The notes under the pieces are model-generated. The model did no database searches, was not told the DNA's origin, and saw only the letters and a list, made by a program, of their open reading frames with translations. The position numbers and the translations under genes are program-made. Shown here in pieces: positions 38,057 to 45,864 of a stretch of DNA of 64,000 nt; the stretch's first letter is position 1; each line of letters starts with the position of its first letter. The stretch lies in the NCBI GenBank assembly GCA_947174945.1, contig CAMWKZ010000002.1, forward strand, positions 1 to 64,000, given 5' to 3'. Origin of the DNA: an uncultured Prevotellaceae bacterium. GTDB taxonomy: Bacteria > Bacteroidota > Bacteroidia > Bacteroidales > Bacteroidaceae.

Positions 38057-38272
38057 ATGAACGAGAAAAGGAAAGAGAAGTTAGGAGACCTACTACTTGA
38101 CATCGCAAAGTATATTATTACGGCCATTCTGCTTGCCTCATGGTTTAGCGACATCGAACAGTGGAACTGGTATTCATACATCCTTCCTGTAGCTGCCGTG
38201 ATTATTGCTGCAATAAGTGGCCTCTATTTATTCAAAGAAGACAATATTAAAAACAAAAAGAAAAGGAAATAG
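38057..38272 (+). CDS. Small two-helix membrane protein (71 aa)
   Basis: A charged N-terminus (MNEKRKEKLGDLLLDIAKY) is followed by two predicted membrane segments, about residues 19-30 and 42-60, and a lysine-rich tail. Proteins of this shape, often next to a second tiny membrane protein, are widespread but uncharacterised in Bacteroidales (I associate them with DUF6722, not verified). It begins immediately after a consensus promoter, so translation may be leaderless. Function unknown. Confidence 0.8.
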   Translation: MNEKRKEKLGDLLLDIAKYIITAILLASWFSDIEQWNWYSYILPVAAVIIAAISGLYLFKEDNIKNKKKRK

Positions 38273-38274
38273 TT

Positions 38275-38391
38275 ATGACACCTGCTGACGTTATTTTGAT
38301 TTTTGTGATTATCTTATCCATTGGGGGCGTGCTGTATTACCACTATGCAGACAAGCACCAAGATGACGCAAAACCCATGAATGCAGAATAA
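38275..38391 (+). CDS. Tiny membrane protein (38 aa)
   Basis: The frame from ATG 38275 to TAA at 38389-38391 encodes one hydrophobic segment (DVILIFVIILSIGGVLYY) and a charged tail ending KPMNAE. It starts two bases after the previous stop codon and is followed by a hairpin, so the two genes form a small operon. The tight spacing and the clear membrane segment support it as real despite its size. Confidence 0.65.
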   Translation: MTPADVILIFVIILSIGGVLYYHYADKHQDDAKPMNAE

Positions 38392-38410
38392 AACCATTCT
38401 ATAAAACGCT

Positions 38411-38449
38411 CCAAGGGCGGACACCATACACTGTGGTTGTCCGCCCTTG
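38411..38449 (+). terminator. GC-rich hairpin after the small membrane proteins
   Basis: An 11-bp stem rich in G and C (CAAGGGCGGAC from 38412, pairing with the arm ending at 38449, plus further pairs past one bulge). No T tract follows, so termination would be weak or depend on another factor. Confidence 0.55.
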
Positions 38450-38478
38450 TCGTATCAAGAAATGGCTCGAGCCGTTGC

Positions 38479-38646
38479 CCCCAGTATCTCGGGGAGGGAG
38501 AAACAACGGCTCTTTCAGGGAGAAACAGCCGTTGGGTCGAGGGGAAACAACCGTTCCCTCGGGTTGTTAGCGGGCGTGCTTATGATTAAGGGCGGCCGCC
38601 CTTAATGAATGGAGCACTCGCCCTTAATGGTTAGAGCGGGCGCTCT
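38479..38646. repeat. 22-bp-period intergenic array, locus d, with 22-bp palindrome
   Basis: Units of 22 bp start at 38479, 38501, 38523 and 38545. The last three begin AAACA and contain AACGGCT, AGCCGTT or AACCGTT cores. The unit at 38479 contains CCAGTATCTC, the core of the locus b arrays. Downstream lie a perfect 22-bp palindrome (38585-38606, ATTAAGGGCGG arms), a further CGCCCTTAATG copy (38619-38629) and a small palindrome (38633-38646). This fills the gap between the tiny membrane proteins and the second pectate lyase. Confidence 0.8.
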
Positions 38647-38698
38647 GAACCGCTTTTTGACGCATAAAACCTGCTGGGCGGTGATTTCCGACCTTTTA

Positions 38699-38730
38699 TT
38701 TGGCGTTTTGCGGGAAAATCAGTACCTTTG
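38699..38730 (+). promoter_or_regulatory. Promoter of the second pectate lyase and GH3 genes
   Basis: TTTG at 38699-38702, a 20-bp spacer and TACCTTTG at 38723-38730. The leader to the start codon is about 25 bases. Confidence 0.75.
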
Positions 38731-38757
38731 TCGGAGATAAACTAAAACAAAACGGAC

Positions 38758-40395
38758 ATGATGAAACTAAACAAACTACTGGCTGTCGGCCTGCTACTGG
38801 CGACTTTCGGACAGGCAGGGGCACAGGAGAAACAACTGGCATTCCCCGGTGCTGAGGGATTCGGACGCTACACAACGGGCGGACGCGGCGGCAAGGTCTA
38901 TCACGTGACAACACTGGAGGACGACGGCAAGACGACGACGCAAGGTACGTTGCGATGGGCTTGCAGCCAGTCGGGACCACGCACCATTGTATTCGATGTC
39001 AGCGGAACCATCCAGCTGAAATCGGCTCTTAAACTGAAGGAGAACACGACACTGGCGGGCCAGACGGCTCCGGGCGACGGCATCTGCATAGCTGGCTATC
39101 AGGTGACGCTGGCCAAAAACAACATCATACGCTACCTGCGCTTCCGCCCGGGCGATGAGAATGGTGGCGAGCCCGACGGGCTTGGCGCTATGGACTCGGA
39201 GAACATTATCGTAGACCACTGCTCGGTAAGCTGGAGCGTTGACGAATGTCTGTCGGTCTACGGCTCTAAGAACACCACCGTGCAATGGTGCATCGCCTCG
39301 CAAAGCCTCTGCAACAGCACACACGTCAAGAAGGCTCATGGCTATGGCGGCAACTGGGGAGGCAGCGGTGCCTCGTATCACCACAACCTAATAGCTCACC
39401 ACGTGTCGCGCACCCCTCGCCTTGGCCCGCGCCCTGGCACCCAGACTGACGAGCGGATGGATATGCGCAACAACGTCATCTACAACTGGATTGACAACGG
39501 CGTGTATGGCGGTGAGGGCATGAATGTCAACATCGTGAATAACTACTATAAGCCCACGGCTGCTACGAAGAAGGGGGCCAAGGGTATGCGCATTGCAGCA
39601 CCCGGCATTCGCACTTCGGAATACACCGCGCACAACACGGCAAAGCCTAACGACTGGGATAAGATGTGGCACGTATGGGGTAAATACTACGTGGACGGCA
39701 ACGTGAACACCATGTACCCCGAGGTGACCAGGGACAACTGGACGTATGGCATCTATAACCAGATTGATGCCAACGGAAACGACGGCACCTACACCGAGAA
39801 GACCAAGGACACCATCCGCATCAATACGCCTATCTATTACGAAGCCGTCACCACCCATACGGCTGAGAAGGCATACGAGCAGGTGCTGAAATACGTTGGA
39901 GCCTCGCTACACCGTGATGCTCTTGACGAGATTATCGTCAGCGACACACGGGACGGCAAATGCACCTTCACGGCCAGCGGCAACTCAAAGGGCATCATCG
40001 ACCACCCAAGCGACGTCAAGGGCGACGGCTGGGAGAAATGGCCTACCCTCGTGCAGACCGAGGCCAAGCCCGACACCGACGGTGACGGTATGCCTGACGA
40101 ATGGGAAACAGCCAACGGACTGAATCCCAACGACAAGAGCGACGGCAATGCCATTGGCGAGGGAGGCTACACCAACCTCGAAATCTACATGAACTCCATC
40201 GTTGCCGACATCACTGAAAAGCAGAACGAAGGAGGCGAACTCTGGAGCGGTCAGCAGACCACGACGGCCATTGAAGCCATTAAGACGGAGCGGCCAAACA
40301 CCAGCGGTGCCATCTATACCCTGCAAGGTGTCCGCACCACCAATCCCGCCAAGGGCATCTATATTCAGAACGGCAAGAAATTCATTATTAAATAA
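38758..40395 (+). CDS. Secreted pectate lyase, PL1 family, with sorting-like tail
   Basis: This 545-aa protein has a signal peptide (cleavage after QAGAQ; a start at 38761 is equally possible) and the PL1 N-terminal motif FPGAEGFGRYTTGGRGG. VFDVSGTI, LAGQTAPGDGI and VDHCSVSWSVDECLSVYG follow. A calcium-type motif DTDGDGMPDEWETANGLNPN lies near residue 440, and the C-terminus carries the shared tail (IYTLQGVRT...KGIYIQNGKKFIIK). It is shorter than the first PL1 enzyme, lacking the extra beta-sandwich. GH3 follows 6 bases later, so both are on one mRNA. Confidence 0.88.
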   Translation: MMKLNKLLAVGLLLATFGQAGAQEKQLAFPGAEGFGRYTTGGRGGKVYHVTTLEDDGKTTTQGTLRWACSQSGPRTIVFDVSGTIQLKSALKLKENTTLAGQTAPGDGICIAGYQVTLAKNNIIRYLRFRPGDENGGEPDGLGAMDSENIIVDHCSVSWSVDECLSVYGSKNTTVQWCIASQSLCNSTHVKKAHGYGGNWGGSGASYHHNLIAHHVSRTPRLGPRPGTQTDERMDMRNNVIYNWIDNGVYGGEGMNVNIVNNYYKPTAATKKGAKGMRIAAPGIRTSEYTAHNTAKPNDWDKMWHVWGKYYVDGNVNTMYPEVTRDNWTYGIYNQIDANGNDGTYTEKTKDTIRINTPIYYEAVTTHTAEKAYEQVLKYVGASLHRDALDEIIVSDTRDGKCTFTASGNSKGIIDHPSDVKGDGWEKWPTLVQTEAKPDTDGDGMPDEWETANGLNPNDKSDGNAIGEGGYTNLEIYMNSIVADITEKQNEGGELWSGQQTTTAIEAIKTERPNTSGAIYTLQGVRTTNPAKGIYIQNGKKFIIK

Positions 40396-40401
40396 GAAGA
40401 C

Positions 40402-42999
40402 ATGAAGAAACTACTAACAACCTTACTGACTGTCGTGGCACTGGGCGCTCAGGCGCAGATGCTACCCTACCAGAACCCTAACCTGTCGGCTGAACAGCGT
40501 GCCGACGACCTGCTGGGCCGACTGACGCTGGAGGAGAAGACTAAACTCATGATGGACGTGTCGCCCGCCATACCACGGCTGGGCATCCCGCAGTTCCAGT
40601 GGTGGAACGAGGCACTGCACGGTGTGGGGCGCAACGGCTTCGCCACCGTGTTCCCCATCACGATGGGCATGGCTGCCTCGTGGGACGATGCACTGCTCCA
40701 TCGCGTCTTTACTGCCGTCAGCGACGAGGCCCGCGCCAAAGCGCAGCAGGCCAAGCAGTCGGGCGACATCCAGCGCTACCAGAGCCTGTCGTTCTGGACG
40801 CCGAACATCAACATCTTCCGTGACCCCCGATGGGGACGCGGACAGGAAACCTACGGCGAAGACCCCTATCTGACAACGAAGATGGGTCTGGCCGTGGTGC
40901 GTGGCCTGCAGGGCGTGGGCTACAACGGCGAAGACCTCGGTGTCAGCAAGTACCGCAAACTGCTGGCCTGCGCCAAGCACTTTGCCGTACATAGCGGCCC
41001 AGAGTGGAACCGCCACACGTTTAACATCGAGAACCTGCCGGAGCGCGACCTGTGGGAAACCTACCTGCCAGCCTTCAAGGCACTGGTGCAGGAGGGTCAG
41101 GTGGCCGAGGTCATGTGCGCCTACCAGCGCATTGACGGCGACCCCTGCTGTGGCAATGCCCGCTACGAGCAGCACATCCTGCGCGACGAGTGGGGATTCA
41201 AGGGACTGATTACCAGCGACTGCGGTGCCATCCGCGACTTCCTGCCCCGCTGGCACAACGTGTCGAAGGACAATGCCGCCGCCGCCAGCAAGGCCGTGCT
41301 GTCGGGCACCGACGTAGAGTGTGGCTCGGAATACAAGAACCTGCCCGCTGCCGTGAAGCGTGGCGACATCAAGGAGGCCGACCTCGACAAGAGCCTGCGC
41401 CGCCTGCTCATCGCCCGCTTTGAGCTGGGCGACTTCGACAACGACGAGCTGAACGCATGGACGAAGATTCCCGCCAGCGTCATTGCCTCGAAGGAGCACA
41501 AGGCACTGGCCTACCAAATGGCACTCAAGGGCATCGTACTGCTGCAGAACAAGAACCAAGTGCTGCCCCTAAAAGAGTGCAGCGACATTGCCGTGATGGG
41601 GCCCAACGCCAACGACTCCGTCATGATGTGGGGCAACTATGCTGGCTACCCCACCCGCACCATCACCGCACTGGAGGGTATCACTAACAAGGCCAAGGCA
41701 CAGACACCTGAGTGTAAGGTGAAGTACATCCAAGGTTGCGGCCTGACCCGCAACGAAGCCTTCCTGAGCCGATACGACAAGGTGCAGAGCCCATTGGGTT
41801 ACAAGGGTATGCAGGCCATTTACTGGAACAATACCGAGATGAAGGGTGAGCCCGTAACCACCGTCAACATAGCCAACCCCATCCAGTTGAGCAACGGCGG
41901 CAACACGGTGTTTGCCCCGGGCGTGAACTTAGAAAACTTCTCGGCCCGACTAGACGGCATCTTCAAGCCTACCGAGGACGAGACGCTTATTTTCAACATC
42001 AGCGCCGACGACAAGCTGCGCCTCATCGTTAACAGCGACACGCTGGTAGACATCTGGAAGGTGCGTCACCGCATTCAGGGCGCACAAAAGGAACTGAAGG
42101 TGAAGGCCGGCGAGCACTACCGCATCCAGATTGACTACGTGCAGGAGACGGGCTACGGTGCGCTGAACTTCGACATCAAGAAGAAGGTCAACCCGACACC
42201 CGAGGAGCTGCTGGCCCAGCTCGGCAACACCGAGACCGTCATCTTCGTGGGCGGCATATCGCCCAGCTTGGAGGGTGAGGAGATGAAGGTCAGCGAGCCC
42301 GGATTCAAGGGTGGCGACCGCACCAGCATCGAGCTGCCACAGGCGCAGCGCAATATGCTGGCCCTGCTCCACAAGGCTGGCAAGCGCGTCATCTTCGTCA
42401 ACTGCTCAGGCAGTGCTATGGGACTGACCCCCGAGCTGGAGTCGTGCGATGCCATCGTGCAGTGGTGGTACGACGGCGAGATGGGCGGCACCGCCCTGGC
42501 CGACGTGCTCTACGGCGACTACAACCCCAGCGGCAAGCTGCCCGTCACCTTCTACAAGAGCACTGACGAGCTGCCCGACTTCTTGGACTACACCATGAAG
42601 AACCGCACCTACCGCTACTACACGGGCGAGCCCCTGTTCCCCTTCGGCTTCGGTCTGAGCTACACCACGTTTGACATCAGCAAGCCCGTCTATAAGAATA
42701 ATAAGGTACGCGTGACGGTGAAGAACACCAACGCCCGCAAGGGTATGGAGACCGTGCAGGTGTATGTGCGCCGACTGGCCGACCAAGACGGCCCGCAGAA
42801 GACGCTCAAGGCTTACAAGCAGGTAGAGCTGGAGGTTGGCCAGAGCAAGGTGGTAGACATCGACTTCCCTCGCCAGTGCTTCGAGGGATGGGATGCCAAG
42901 ACGAACACCATGCGCGTCGTGCCCGGGCGGTACGAGCTGATGGTGGGTGCGTCAAGCGCTGACAAAGACCTAAAGAAGGTGGTGGTTACAGTAAAGTAA
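40402..42999 (+). CDS. GH3 family beta-glycosidase with PA14 domain
   Basis: This 865-aa enzyme has a signal peptide (to about residue 19). Its GH3 barrel (about 25-300) contains the WTPNINIFRDPRWGRGQETYGEDP block and the nucleophile D273 in GLITSDCGAI. The alpha/beta sandwich is interrupted by a PA14 domain (about 470-600), and a fibronectin-III-like end follows. This arrangement is common among beta-xylosidases and beta-glucosidases of Bacteroidota. Beside pectinases it may trim xylose from xylogalacturonan or act on related side chains; the substrate is inferred only. It lacks the C-terminal tail and may be periplasmic. Confidence 0.9.
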   Translation: MKKLLTTLLTVVALGAQAQMLPYQNPNLSAEQRADDLLGRLTLEEKTKLMMDVSPAIPRLGIPQFQWWNEALHGVGRNGFATVFPITMGMAASWDDALLHRVFTAVSDEARAKAQQAKQSGDIQRYQSLSFWTPNINIFRDPRWGRGQETYGEDPYLTTKMGLAVVRGLQGVGYNGEDLGVSKYRKLLACAKHFAVHSGPEWNRHTFNIENLPERDLWETYLPAFKALVQEGQVAEVMCAYQRIDGDPCCGNARYEQHILRDEWGFKGLITSDCGAIRDFLPRWHNVSKDNAAAASKAVLSGTDVECGSEYKNLPAAVKRGDIKEADLDKSLRRLLIARFELGDFDNDELNAWTKIPASVIASKEHKALAYQMALKGIVLLQNKNQVLPLKECSDIAVMGPNANDSVMMWGNYAGYPTRTITALEGITNKAKAQTPECKVKYIQGCGLTRNEAFLSRYDKVQSPLGYKGMQAIYWNNTEMKGEPVTTVNIANPIQLSNGGNTVFAPGVNLENFSARLDGIFKPTEDETLIFNISADDKLRLIVNSDTLVDIWKVRHRIQGAQKELKVKAGEHYRIQIDYVQETGYGALNFDIKKKVNPTPEELLAQLGNTETVIFVGGISPSLEGEEMKVSEPGFKGGDRTSIELPQAQRNMLALLHKAGKRVIFVNCSGSAMGLTPELESCDAIVQWWYDGEMGGTALADVLYGDYNPSGKLPVTFYKSTDELPDFLDYTMKNRTYRYYTGEPLFPFGFGLSYTTFDISKPVYKNNKVRVTVKNTNARKGMETVQVYVRRLADQDGPQKTLKAYKQVELEVGQSKVVDIDFPRQCFEGWDAKTNTMRVVPGRYELMVGASSADKDLKKVVVTVK

Positions 43000-43909
43000 G
43001 TAACCACCCCAAATAAAGCATATAGCCCGCCACAAGCACGGCCCCTTCCCAGCGCTCCACCGTATAGCGGGTGCGAGAGAAGAGCCACACGAGGGCTACA
43101 GACAAGAGCATCACTGCCATGTCAATGGTGGTGATGCCTTCTATTTCAAGGGGACTAATCGTAGCCGTCAGTCCCAGAATAAGCAGGATGTTAAAGACAT
43201 TAGAGCCGATGACGTTGCCGATGGCAATGGCCGACTGCCCCTTGCGTGCTGCCACCACACTGGTGGCCAGCTCAGGCAGCGACGTGCCGCCAGCCACGAT
43301 GGTCAGTCCCACCACGCCCTCGCTGATGCCCAGCGACAGGGCTACGCTGGAGGCTGAGTCGACAAACAGGTTGCTGCCGACCACCAGTCCCGCCAGTCCG
43401 AAGACCACAAAAAGCAGGTTTTTCCAGACGGGCGATGCCTCTTTCACCGCCTCGCTGCTGCCCGCCTTGGCCTGCATCAGCGTGTAGACCATGAAGGCGG
43501 CAAAGCCTGCAAGCAGGATGATGCCGTCGGTGCGCCCCAAAAAACTGTCGAGCGCCAAGACAATGAGTGCCACGGAGGCCAGAACAGAAAAGGGGATATC
43601 CTTCTTGACCGTAGAGGGGCTGATGGCCATCGGAGCCACCATCGCAGCACAGCCCACAATGAGCATGGCGTTCATGGTGTTCGACCCTACCACGTTGCCA
43701 ACGGCCATGTCGGGCGTACCCTTCAGGGCCGACACGATGCTGACGAACAACTCGGGTGCCGACGTGCCGGCAGCCACTATCGTCAGGCCGATAACAATCT
43801 CGGGCACATTCATCCGTCGGGCCAGTGCCGAGGCTCCCTCCGTCAGCTTGTCGGCACCGAACAGCACCAATGCCACGCCGACCACAATCAAAAGCACGTC
43901 AATCATCAT
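42986..43909 (-). CDS. CaCA-family sodium/calcium exchanger (YrbG-like)
   Basis: This 307-aa inner-membrane protein starts at the ATG at 43907-43909 (MMIDVLLIVVG). It has about ten membrane segments and the two alpha-repeats that line the ion path: GTSAPELFVS with GNVVGSNTMN, and GGTSLPELATS with GNVIGSNVFN. CaCA exchangers swap Na+ (or H+) for Ca2+. It overlaps the end of the convergent GH3 gene by 14 bases and the upstream S4 gene by 11 bases, and is last in the rplY operon. Confidence 0.88.
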   Translation of the reverse strand: MMIDVLLIVVGVALVLFGADKLTEGASALARRMNVPEIVIGLTIVAAGTSAPELFVSIVSALKGTPDMAVGNVVGSNTMNAMLIVGCAAMVAPMAISPSTVKKDIPFSVLASVALIVLALDSFLGRTDGIILLAGFAAFMVYTLMQAKAGSSEAVKEASPVWKNLLFVVFGLAGLVVGSNLFVDSASSVALSLGISEGVVGLTIVAGGTSLPELATSVVAARKGQSAIAIGNVIGSNVFNILLILGLTATISPLEIEGITTIDMAVMLLSVALVWLFSRTRYTVERWEGAVLVAGYMLYLGWLLTLL

Positions 43910-44327
43910 CGTCTTCGTCGTCAAAATCAAAGTCAACATACCCTTCGAGTGCCGGCCCGACAAAGTCGTCCAGCGCCCGACGGTCTTTCTTCGTCGGGCG
44001 ACCCGTACCGCGCTGACGGTCGATAAAGCCACTGATGCGGTTCATCTCCAGCAGTTCATACTGGTCGCGAGGCGTCACGTTCTCGTAGATTTCAGGCAAC
44101 AGCTTCGCCCCCACGCGCTGCTCAATGGCCTTCAGGAGCTTAAACGAATAGGTGACAGGCGGCTTGCGCACGCTGACCACCTCGCCCACCTTCACCATGC
44201 GCGACGGCTTCACATTCATGCCACCGATGGTGACACGCCCGTTCTTGATGGCATCGGCGGCAATGCTGCGCGTCTTGAAGATGCGTGCCGCCCAGAGCCA
44301 TTTGTCTATTCTTGCTTCGTCTGACAT
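43899..44327 (-). CDS. S4-domain RNA-binding protein (Hsp15-like)
   Basis: The start at 44327 gives MSDEARIDKWLWAARIFKTRS, the classic beginning of Hsp15-type heat-shock proteins. These recycle 50S subunits still carrying peptidyl-tRNA. The 142-aa product has an S4 fold (residues about 5-65) and a strongly acidic end (DFDFDDEDDDD). It follows pth by 29 bases. The pairing with peptidyl-tRNA hydrolase and L25 fits a role in clearing stalled translation. Confidence 0.85.
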   Translation of the reverse strand: MSDEARIDKWLWAARIFKTRSIAADAIKNGRVTIGGMNVKPSRMVKVGEVVSVRKPPVTYSFKLLKAIEQRVGAKLLPEIYENVTPRDQYELLEMNRISGFIDRQRGTGRPTKKDRRALDDFVGPALEGYVDFDFDDEDDDD

Positions 44328-44356
44328 AATAGCGTTGTTGATAAAACCATGTTTCG

Positions 44357-44929
44357 TTAGCGCTTGCCCAAGCGGTTGTACTGGTTCATCGTGATGTCGA
44401 TGCCCGCCAGCACAAAGCTCTTGATGATGTCTACCGCCACGTCGATGCTGGGCTGTAGCGTCTTCATGTCCTCCTCGGTGTAGCGACCCAGCACGTAGTC
44501 GACCTGCGCACCCTGCGGGTAGTCGTTGCCGATGCCCATGCGCAAGCGGGCATACTGCTGCCCGATGAGCTGCTGGATGTGCCCCAGTCCGTTGTGCCCA
44601 CCGTTTGAGCCGTTGGCCTTCAGCCGGAAGGCTCCTAACGCCAGCGCCACGTCGTCGCTGATGACGAGCAGGCGGCTCTGGTCGATGTTCTCTTGGTTCA
44701 GCCAATAGCGCACGGCGTTGCCGCTCAGGTTCATAAACGTCGTCGGCTTCAGCAGAAACACCTTGCGACCTTTCAACGACGTTTCGCCGACGAAGCCGTA
44801 ACGGCGGTCGGCAAAAACGATATTGGACGCCTTAGCAAAAGCGTCCAATACCATAAATCCAGTGTTGTGGCGGGTGCCGGCATATTCGTCGCCCGGGTTG
44901 CCCAAGCCCACAATTAAAAACTTGTCCAA
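44357..44929 (-). CDS. pth: Peptidyl-tRNA hydrolase
   Basis: This 190-aa enzyme frees tRNA from peptidyl-tRNA dropped by ribosomes. The N-terminal FLIVGLGNPGDEYAGTRHNTG block is intact with the catalytic histidine H21. FLLKPTTFMNLSG, DD near residue 93 and NGSNGGHNGLGHI follow. Length is normal. It lies 23 bases downstream of rplY, an order common in Bacteroidota. Confidence 0.95.
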   Translation of the reverse strand: MDKFLIVGLGNPGDEYAGTRHNTGFMVLDAFAKASNIVFADRRYGFVGETSLKGRKVFLLKPTTFMNLSGNAVRYWLNQENIDQSRLLVISDDVALALGAFRLKANGSNGGHNGLGHIQQLIGQQYARLRMGIGNDYPQGAQVDYVLGRYTEEDMKTLQPSIDVAVDIIKSFVLAGIDITMNQYNRLGKR

Positions 44930-44952
44930 ATCTTAACTATCAATTACCTGTA

Positions 44953-45549
44953 TTACTTAGCAGCCTCAGCAGCAGCCGAGCGAGAAGCACGTGTAGCCTT
45001 CACTGAGCATACGATAACCTCCTTCGGAGTGGCAATCTCCAAGCCCTCGAAGCTAAGCTGGCCCACCTTGATGGCCTTGCCCAGCTGCAGCTCGGTCACG
45101 TCGACATCGAGCTTCTCGGGGATGCTCTTGTAAGGAGCCGTCACGTTAATCTTGCGGATTGAGAGGTTCAGACGACCACCATCGCGCACACCCTGAGCGT
45201 GACCCGTCAGGTTCACAGGAATACCAACGGTAATGTCCTTCGTCTCGTTAATCTCAAAGAAGTCGGCGTGCAGCAGGGCATCGGTCGTGGGATGGAACTG
45301 CAGTTCCTTGATGATAGCCTTGTGCTCAGCACCGTCGATGTTGAGGTTTACTACATATACGTGAGGTGTGTAGACAGCCTTGCGCAGGTCGGCAGCAGAT
45401 GCCGTGAAGGCCATTGCCTCGGGCAGACCGTTCTCACCCTTTTTCTCACCATACAGATTGCAGGGAACCAAGCCCTCCTTGCGAAGCATCTTTGTAGCCT
45501 TCTTGCCTACGTCGGTGCGCTTCTGACCGTTCAAACTAATCTCTCTCAT
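44953..45549 (-). CDS. rplY: 50S ribosomal protein L25/CTC
   Basis: This 198-aa protein is the long CTC form of L25: an N-terminal 5S-rRNA-binding domain (about 1-95) and a C-terminal TL5-type beta-domain (about 96-185, including VGIPVNLTGHAQGVRDGG). It ends in an alanine- and serine-rich stretch. It is the first gene of the minus-strand operon rplY-pth-S4 protein-exchanger. Confidence 0.95.
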   Translation of the reverse strand: MREISLNGQKRTDVGKKATKMLRKEGLVPCNLYGEKKGENGLPEAMAFTASAADLRKAVYTPHVYVVNLNIDGAEHKAIIKELQFHPTTDALLHADFFEINETKDITVGIPVNLTGHAQGVRDGGRLNLSIRKINVTAPYKSIPEKLDVDVTELQLGKAIKVGQLSFEGLEIATPKEVIVCSVKATRASRSAAAEAAK

Positions 45550-45620
45550 AATTAATTAAATGTGTTACTCTAAAATTAAGTTGTGCTTAATCCACCATCA
45601 CACGATGCGAAAAGCGGGTG

Positions 45621-45652
45621 CAAAGGTACGCAGAATCTTTCAAAAGCCCAAA
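45621..45652 (-). promoter_or_regulatory. Promoter of the rplY operon
   Basis: On the minus strand, TTTG (45649-45652), a 20-bp spacer and TACCTTTG (45621-45628). The leader to rplY is about 65 bases. Confidence 0.75.
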
Positions 45653-45674
45653 TCTTTTGCCAACTATTTACGGT

Positions 45675-45772
45675 AGGAACCGTCCCCTCCCCCGGAAAGA
45701 ACGGTTCCTTCCCTCGGAAAGAACCGTTCTTTCCACGAGTAAGAGCCGTTCTTTCCCGGGGTAAGGACGGCT
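45675..45772. repeat. 22-bp-period intergenic array, locus a1 (4 units)
   Basis: Units of exactly 22 bp start at 45675, 45697, 45719 and 45741, with a partial unit at 45763. The core is AAGAACCGTTCTT, a 13-bp near-perfect palindrome, followed by a variable linker. Bases 45716-45756 are identical, 41 of 41, to 63804-63844 in the array before menB. The array sits between the divergent promoters of rplY and nusB. Confidence 0.88.
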
Positions 45773-45796
45773 AAATGAAAATAAATCCTAAATTCT

Positions 45797-45827
45797 TTTG
45801 CCCTTTGCCTACTTATTCGTATCTTTG
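45797..45827 (+). promoter_or_regulatory. Promoter of the nusB operon
   Basis: TTTG at 45797-45800, a 19-bp spacer and TATCTTTG at 45820-45827. The expected start near 45832 supports translation from ATG 45865 rather than the GTG at 45838. Confidence 0.75.
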
Positions 45828-45864
45828 CAGCTGATAAGTGTATCAACAGTATAGAAGAGAAGTT

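Noticed and set aside
40462..41559. Antisense frame (365 aa, minus strand) within the GH3 gene
   Set aside because: Composition is a mirror of the sense codons; no motif and no promoter.
44328..44705. N-terminal extension of the S4 protein
   Set aside because: The extra residues are the pth gene read in another frame; the start at 44327 gives the conserved family N-terminus.
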